DNA of 64,000 nt from Kutzneria sp036403095. GTDB taxonomy: Bacteria; Actinomycetota; Actinomycetes; Mycobacteriales; Pseudonocardiaceae. Of this stretch, positions 59,988-64,000 are shown in pieces. The position numbers were made by a program, and so were the translations under genes. The notes below the pieces were generated by a model that searched no databases, was not told where the DNA came from, and saw only the letters and a program-made list of their open reading frames with translations. The DNA lies in assembly GCA_036403095.1 (NCBI GenBank), contig DASWRQ010000068.1, positions 29,351 to 93,350 on the forward strand, given 5' to 3'. Numbering within the stretch: position 1 is the first letter of the stretch; every line of letters begins with the position of its first letter.

Positions 59988-61649
59988 TCAGAGCGGGTCG
60001 GTGAGGGCACCCAAATGGTCGGTCAAGTTGATGTTCTCGGCGTAGTCGACCGGCGCGACGACGATGGACACGCCGTCGTCGTCCAGCGCCTTGCGCAGGG
60101 TGGGCAGCAGGTCCGCGGCCTGGGTCACGTGATAGCCGGTGGCGCCGAAACTGGCGGCGTACTGGGTGATCTCCGGGTTGGTGAAGCGGACGTTGGACAC
60201 CTTGCCGGTCTCCAGCCGCATCTTCCACTCGATCAGGCCGTAACCGCTGTCCTCCCACACCAGCACGGTCAGCGGCAGCTGCTCCCGCACGGCCGTCTCG
60301 ATCTCCTGCGAGTGCATGAGGAACGAGCCGTCGCCGGTCACGGCCAGCACGCGCCGGTCGGGCCGGGCCAGGTGCACGCCCAGCGCGCCGGGCAGGGCGA
60401 AACCCATGGTGGACAAGCCGTTGGAGATCAGGCAGGTGTTGGCCGCGTACGTCGGGTACAGCCGGGCCATCCACATCTTCACCGCGCCGGTGTCGACCAG
60501 CACGATGTCGTCGCGGCCGAGCGCGGCCCGGGTGTCGGCGACGATGCGTTGCGGCGACAGGGGAAACCGGTCGTCCTGCTGGCCGCGGGCCAACTCGTCG
60601 GCCACCAGTTCGCGGATCTTGGCCGCGCCGGTGTGCGGCGGCCGGGCCGGCACCGCCTCGCGCAGCGCGTCCAGCGAGGCGCTGATGTCGCCCTCGATGC
60701 CCACCGCCACCGAGTAGTGCGCGTCCACCTCGGCCGCGAACCGGTGGATGTGGATGATCTGCTTGTCGCCGTCAGGGTTGATCTTGACCGGGTCGAACTC
60801 CTGGAGCTCGTAACCGACGGCCACGATCACGTCGGCCTGGTCGAAGCCGAAGTTGGCGTAGTCGCGGCGCATGAAACCGATGGTGCCCATGGAGTTCGGG
60901 TGGTCGTCGGGCAGCACCCCCTTGCCGTGGAACGTCGTCGCGACCGCCACGCCCGTGTGCTCGGCGAACCGGGCCAGCGCCCCGCCCGCGTGGTTTCGGG
61001 CCGCGCCGTGACCGGCCAGCAGCACCGGGCTCTTGGCCTCGCGCAGGATCGCCGCCGCCCGCTCGACCTGGCTGGCCGACGGCGCTTCCGGGTGCACCAC
61101 GTTGAGCGGCAACGGCTTCAGCGCCGCCGGGGCCGCCTCCACCTCCACGTCCTCCGGCACCGCCAGGTACACCGCGCCCGGCCGCTCGCTCTGCGCCATC
61201 TTGAACGCCCGCCGCACCATCTCCGGCACCGCCGCCGCTCCCGGCACGCTGGCCGAGAACTGCGTGATCGGCGCGAACAGGCTCACCAGGTCCACGAACT
61301 GGTGCGACTCCTTGTACTCGCGGAACTGGCCCACCTGCGCCGACAGCGCCACCAGCGGCGTCGAGTTCGTCGTCGCGTCCGCCACCCCGAGTTGCAGGTT
61401 GATCGCCCCCGGCCCCAGCGTCGCCGACACCACCCCCGCCTTGCCCGTCACCCGGCCGTACATCTCCGCCATGAACGACGCCGCCTGCTCGTGCCTGGTC
61501 AGCACGTACCGGATCGGCGAGTCGTCCAGCGCGTTGGTCAGCCGCATGTTCTCCTCGCCCGGTATGCCGAACACCACCTCGACACCCTCGGCCAGCAGGC
61601 ACTCCACGATCAGATCGGCGGCCGTCCGGCCGTCACGCTCCTCGGACAT
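59988..61649 (-). CDS. Thiamine-diphosphate enzyme, acetolactate-synthase-like
   Basis: Protein of 553 residues with three ThDP-family domains. Glu54 in RHEQAA is the cofactor-activating glutamate, the middle domain carries GHGAARN, and the diphosphate/metal motif is GDGSFLMHSQEIETA near 430. It most resembles catabolic acetolactate synthases and related AlsS-type enzymes, needing no regulatory subunit (none is present). Expected reaction: condensation of two pyruvates to 2-acetolactate, or a related benzoyl-formate/glyoxylate carboligation. Start: ATG at 61649. Confidence 0.88.
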   Translation of the reverse strand: MSEERDGRTAADLIVECLLAEGVEVVFGIPGEENMRLTNALDDSPIRYVLTRHEQAASFMAEMYGRVTGKAGVVSATLGPGAINLQLGVADATTNSTPLVALSAQVGQFREYKESHQFVDLVSLFAPITQFSASVPGAAAVPEMVRRAFKMAQSERPGAVYLAVPEDVEVEAAPAALKPLPLNVVHPEAPSASQVERAAAILREAKSPVLLAGHGAARNHAGGALARFAEHTGVAVATTFHGKGVLPDDHPNSMGTIGFMRRDYANFGFDQADVIVAVGYELQEFDPVKINPDGDKQIIHIHRFAAEVDAHYSVAVGIEGDISASLDALREAVPARPPHTGAAKIRELVADELARGQQDDRFPLSPQRIVADTRAALGRDDIVLVDTGAVKMWMARLYPTYAANTCLISNGLSTMGFALPGALGVHLARPDRRVLAVTGDGSFLMHSQEIETAVREQLPLTVLVWEDSGYGLIEWKMRLETGKVSNVRFTNPEITQYAASFGATGYHVTQAADLLPTLRKALDDDGVSIVVAPVDYAENINLTDHLGALTDPL

Positions 61650-61892
61650 ACCCCAGGCTTACCACTCCGCACGGCCGAGAACCCGATGGTGAGCCCCCTT
61701 TCACACTTCGGTAAGCCTCGGCGGCCGCCGACCCGGCCACCCTCGATCTTGGCCGCGGTCGTTCCGAACCGGGCACCGTAATGGACAATAAAAAGACAGT
61801 AGGCGGAATTCGGTCCGCGACGACGTATGCTTCCTCGATCGGGCGTCGGTCACAACCGCGCCATCGGCATGGCATCCTTGTGGCAGGTAGTA

Positions 61893-63485
61893 GTGAGAGT
61901 CACGCTGTACCTTCTTCGTGAGGGCACAAAACTGGTCAAACAGATCCTTCGCAAGCACGAGCTCTACCAAGAACGTGCGCTGCGTGAGCCGGCGGATGCC
62001 GAAGTCGAGTGGCGGCTCTATGTGCGGGCCGGCATCGATGTCCAAGTCGGATGGTTCAAACATGTGAGCCCGTTGCTGGCCGACGGCCAAGGCGGGCCAC
62101 TGTGGAGCAAATCAGCCGGCGCGGTGTTGTTGGTCAGCGCTCATGGCCGGATCTTCGCCGTCACTTTCGGCACCGGGTTTCACGCACTGAGTCAGGCGGT
62201 CATCGTGCCCGACTTCGGGCTGATCGTCACGGCCAACTGCATTGACGTGGACCGACTGACGACGGCGGATGCCCGCGGGCTCGGCAAGGGGAAACGCAAT
62301 GCCTCCAGTCGGCTGCCGCTGCCCGGTGAGATGTTCGCGCTTGGGCTGCTCACCAACGAGGAGTGGATCCGCAGGTTCGGCGGTGAGGTGAGCCTGACGG
62401 GCTTCGCCAAGAGTGCCAGCGGCGCCGACTCCTTGCAGCTGAACATCCAGGACTTCCACCTCATCGCCCTGCCGGCCAAGTTGAAGCAGGTCCTCAACCT
62501 CTACGAGTCCAAGGCGTATCAAGCGAACTTCCCGTTCCTCGACTACTTCCGGCGGGAGACGGACCGGGAGACGATCACGGCCTTGGACGCGGCGATGTCG
62601 TCGTCCATGAAGAAGCGCGATCCCGAAATCGGCTTCGCCGCGCCCGACGAGCTCGATCTCCATGCGGATGAGTACCGGCTATCCGTGCGCCGTGACAACG
62701 TCCGACTCGACGAGTTGCGCACCGACGACGTCTACGCTGCCATCGACACCCTGAATGCCTGGGCGGATCCGCTCGCGAAGGTGAAGATCGCGTCTTATGA
62801 CCTGGCTGGCGAGCCGATCCTTGATCGAGAGCCGCTGCGTCCCTACGTTGCCGGCGAAGTCCGGATGCACGTCGCCGAGGAGGATCGGCAATACGCGACC
62901 ACGGCCGGCGCCTGGTTCCGGATCAACCCGGCCTACGTGGAGATCATCGACCGCTATCTCCGGGACGACGTTGTCGATCTCACGGCTGCACTGAGCCTGC
63001 CGACCTGGGACGACGACTACCTGCAGGCCAACGTGAAAGGCAAGTACGGCGAGGAACGCTACAACCGCCACGTCAGCCAACAACAAGGCTATGTGCTGCT
63101 CGACCGCGACCTCTATCGCGGCCGTGCCGGTGAGAAGGTCGAGATCTGCGATCTGCTGACGCCGGACAAGAAGCTGATCTGCGTCAAGCGCATGGACGGC
63201 TCGGACAAGTTGAGCCACCTCTTCCAGCAGGGGTCGGTGTCGGCCCAGCTGATCATGGCCAATGACGACTACCGGGCCAAGTTGATGGCGGCGTACCGCC
63301 GGATCGTGCCGGACGGCGAGTTCGGCAACCCCAGCGAGTGGACCGTGGTGTACGCGCTCGCGACCGGCAAGCCCGGCGAGCTCAAGAAGATCATGTACTT
63401 CTTCTCGCGGGCGGCGCTCAAGACGCACGGGACCGTGATCAAGGGAACGGGGATCAAGGTGGCCGTGGCGAAGATCGACCGATGA
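61893..63485 (+). CDS. DUF6119/TIGR04141 sporadically distributed protein
   Basis: Protein of about 530 residues with the signature of this patchily distributed family: VTLYLLREGT at the N-terminus, GTGFHAL, GLGKGKRNASSRLPLPG, and C-terminal EICDLLTPDKKLICVKRM followed by LSHLFQQGSVSA. E417, D420 and K432 in the last block resemble a PD-(D/E)XK core. The GTG at 61893 is chosen from family homology; ATG 61869 and ATG 61827 are in frame upstream. A defence or mobile-element link has been suspected for the family, but function is unproven. The gap 61650-61892 has a short AT-rich patch near 61780-61800 and no gene. Confidence 0.85.
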   Translation: MRVTLYLLREGTKLVKQILRKHELYQERALREPADAEVEWRLYVRAGIDVQVGWFKHVSPLLADGQGGPLWSKSAGAVLLVSAHGRIFAVTFGTGFHALSQAVIVPDFGLIVTANCIDVDRLTTADARGLGKGKRNASSRLPLPGEMFALGLLTNEEWIRRFGGEVSLTGFAKSASGADSLQLNIQDFHLIALPAKLKQVLNLYESKAYQANFPFLDYFRRETDRETITALDAAMSSSMKKRDPEIGFAAPDELDLHADEYRLSVRRDNVRLDELRTDDVYAAIDTLNAWADPLAKVKIASYDLAGEPILDREPLRPYVAGEVRMHVAEEDRQYATTAGAWFRINPAYVEIIDRYLRDDVVDLTAALSLPTWDDDYLQANVKGKYGEERYNRHVSQQQGYVLLDRDLYRGRAGEKVEICDLLTPDKKLICVKRMDGSDKLSHLFQQGSVSAQLIMANDDYRAKLMAAYRRIVPDGEFGNPSEWTVVYALATGKPGELKKIMYFFSRAALKTHGTVIKGTGIKVAVAKIDR

Positions 63486-63522
63486 GCCGGAAGAAGTGGA
63501 CCGGCCGACTTAGCCTGGGCGG

Positions 63523-64000
63523 ATGGTCGACGAGGGTCTGCAGGCCGGGCTGTGGATGGTGCACGTGAGGCTGGACGGCATGTCCGGCCTCACGGTGGTG
63601 GAGATCGAGGATGACGGCTCGGTGCGGGTGCTCGGCCCGGACGGTGGGGTGTACCTGTTCCCGACACGCGGGGGGATGGCGGACTTCCTGGCGTCGGGGG
63701 AGGGGCACAACCTGGACGGCCGGCTGGACGGCGTCGATGTGGTGGGCGAGGAGCCCCAGGTGGAGGCGGGCTTCGTCTACCTGCGGGACGATTGGGTTCT
63801 GGGACACGGACCCGCAGGCGCAGGCGTTCCTGGGCGACTTCTGCGAGGTGGTGCTGTTCCACAGCGCGGACGAACTGCTGCGCTACGTGCGTGCGGAGGG
63901 AACGGACGAGATGCGGCAGGCGTCGTGGTGGCCGGCGGACGCGCCGGACTGCGAGCCGAGGCTGACGGTGGACGTGCGGCTGGCCGACCCGCACGACCCG
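63523..64000 (+). pseudogene. Unidentified gene with a +1 frameshift, runs off the right end
   Basis: From ATG 63523 the frame reads MVDEGLQAGLWMVHVRLDG to YLRDDW at about 63796, then loses protein-like character. Reading continues well in another frame (WDTDPQAQAFLGDFCEVVL, then FHSADELLRYVRAEG and WWPADAPDCEPRLTV) to the window end. Removing one G from the GGG at 63794-63796 restores one chain. It is either a real frameshift or a sequencing error. Acidic, Trp-rich protein of no family I recognise. Confidence 0.6.

Overview
The window is about 70% GC or more, with third-position GC bias, frequent GTG starts, ATGA/GTGA overlaps, rare TTA codons, two SARP/AfsR regulators, F420- and PLP-type enzymes and many secreted hydrolases. 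This points to the chromosome of a filamentous actinomycete. The mix of a CsxA-type glucosaminidase, SARP genes and poly-gamma-glutamate genes fits Pseudonocardiaceae (Amycolatopsis or Kutzneria relatives), but the genus cannot be fixed from sequence alone.

Layout. (1) 1-16.5 kb is the edge of a modular type I polyketide cluster. On the minus strand a loading module with a KSQ domain plus one KS-AT-DH-KR-ACP module (4233-11894) is followed by a KS-AT-KR-ACP module that runs off the left end. Diverging from it are a fold-type III PLP decarboxylase, a SARP regulator and an F420-dependent LLM oxidoreductase. A pair of GGGTAG-N3-CTACCC palindromes sits between the two transcription units. (2) 16.6-24.8 kb holds an uncharacterised protein with a PD-(D/E)XK-like C-terminus, a LOG-family hydrolase, an M48 protease, a lactate-oxidase-like flavoenzyme divergent from a PucR regulator, and a compact JAMM/SgcJ-like/VOC operon. 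(3) 24.8-32.7 kb holds a secreted GH87-type glucanase, small membrane genes and a full-length AfsR-type regulator with a TTA codon and a likely leaderless promoter. (4) 32.7-38.4 kb is a probable poly-gamma-glutamate locus: pgsB and pgsC with a HAMP sensor-like membrane protein, an NlpC/P60-like protein whose catalytic Cys is Ser, and a divergent membrane-anchored protein. (5) 38.4-54.1 kb carries a P450-lipase pair, methyltransferases, a chitosan-degrading GH2 enzyme (csxA), an APH-like kinase, and redox genes (AKR, XRE regulator, two SDRs, TetR), one SDR driven by a MerR-type promoter. (6) 54.1-58.9 kb is an MFS transporter plus GH3 beta-glucosidase operon behind a CebR-like operator, then a substrate-binding-like protein. 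(7) 58.9-64 kb has remnants of a GntR regulator and a dihydrolipoamide acyltransferase butted together, a YCII protein, an acetolactate-synthase-like enzyme, a DUF6119/TIGR04141 protein and a frameshifted gene at the right edge.

How it fits together. The left cluster should start a polyketide from propionate made by decarboxylating methylmalonyl-ACP, under SARP and probably bldA control. The rest is actinomycete accessory genome: polysaccharide and chitosan breakdown with local operators, a capsule-like polymer locus, and two proteins with nuclease-like C-terminal motifs near the two ends. No tRNA, rRNA, CRISPR array or intact transposase was seen.
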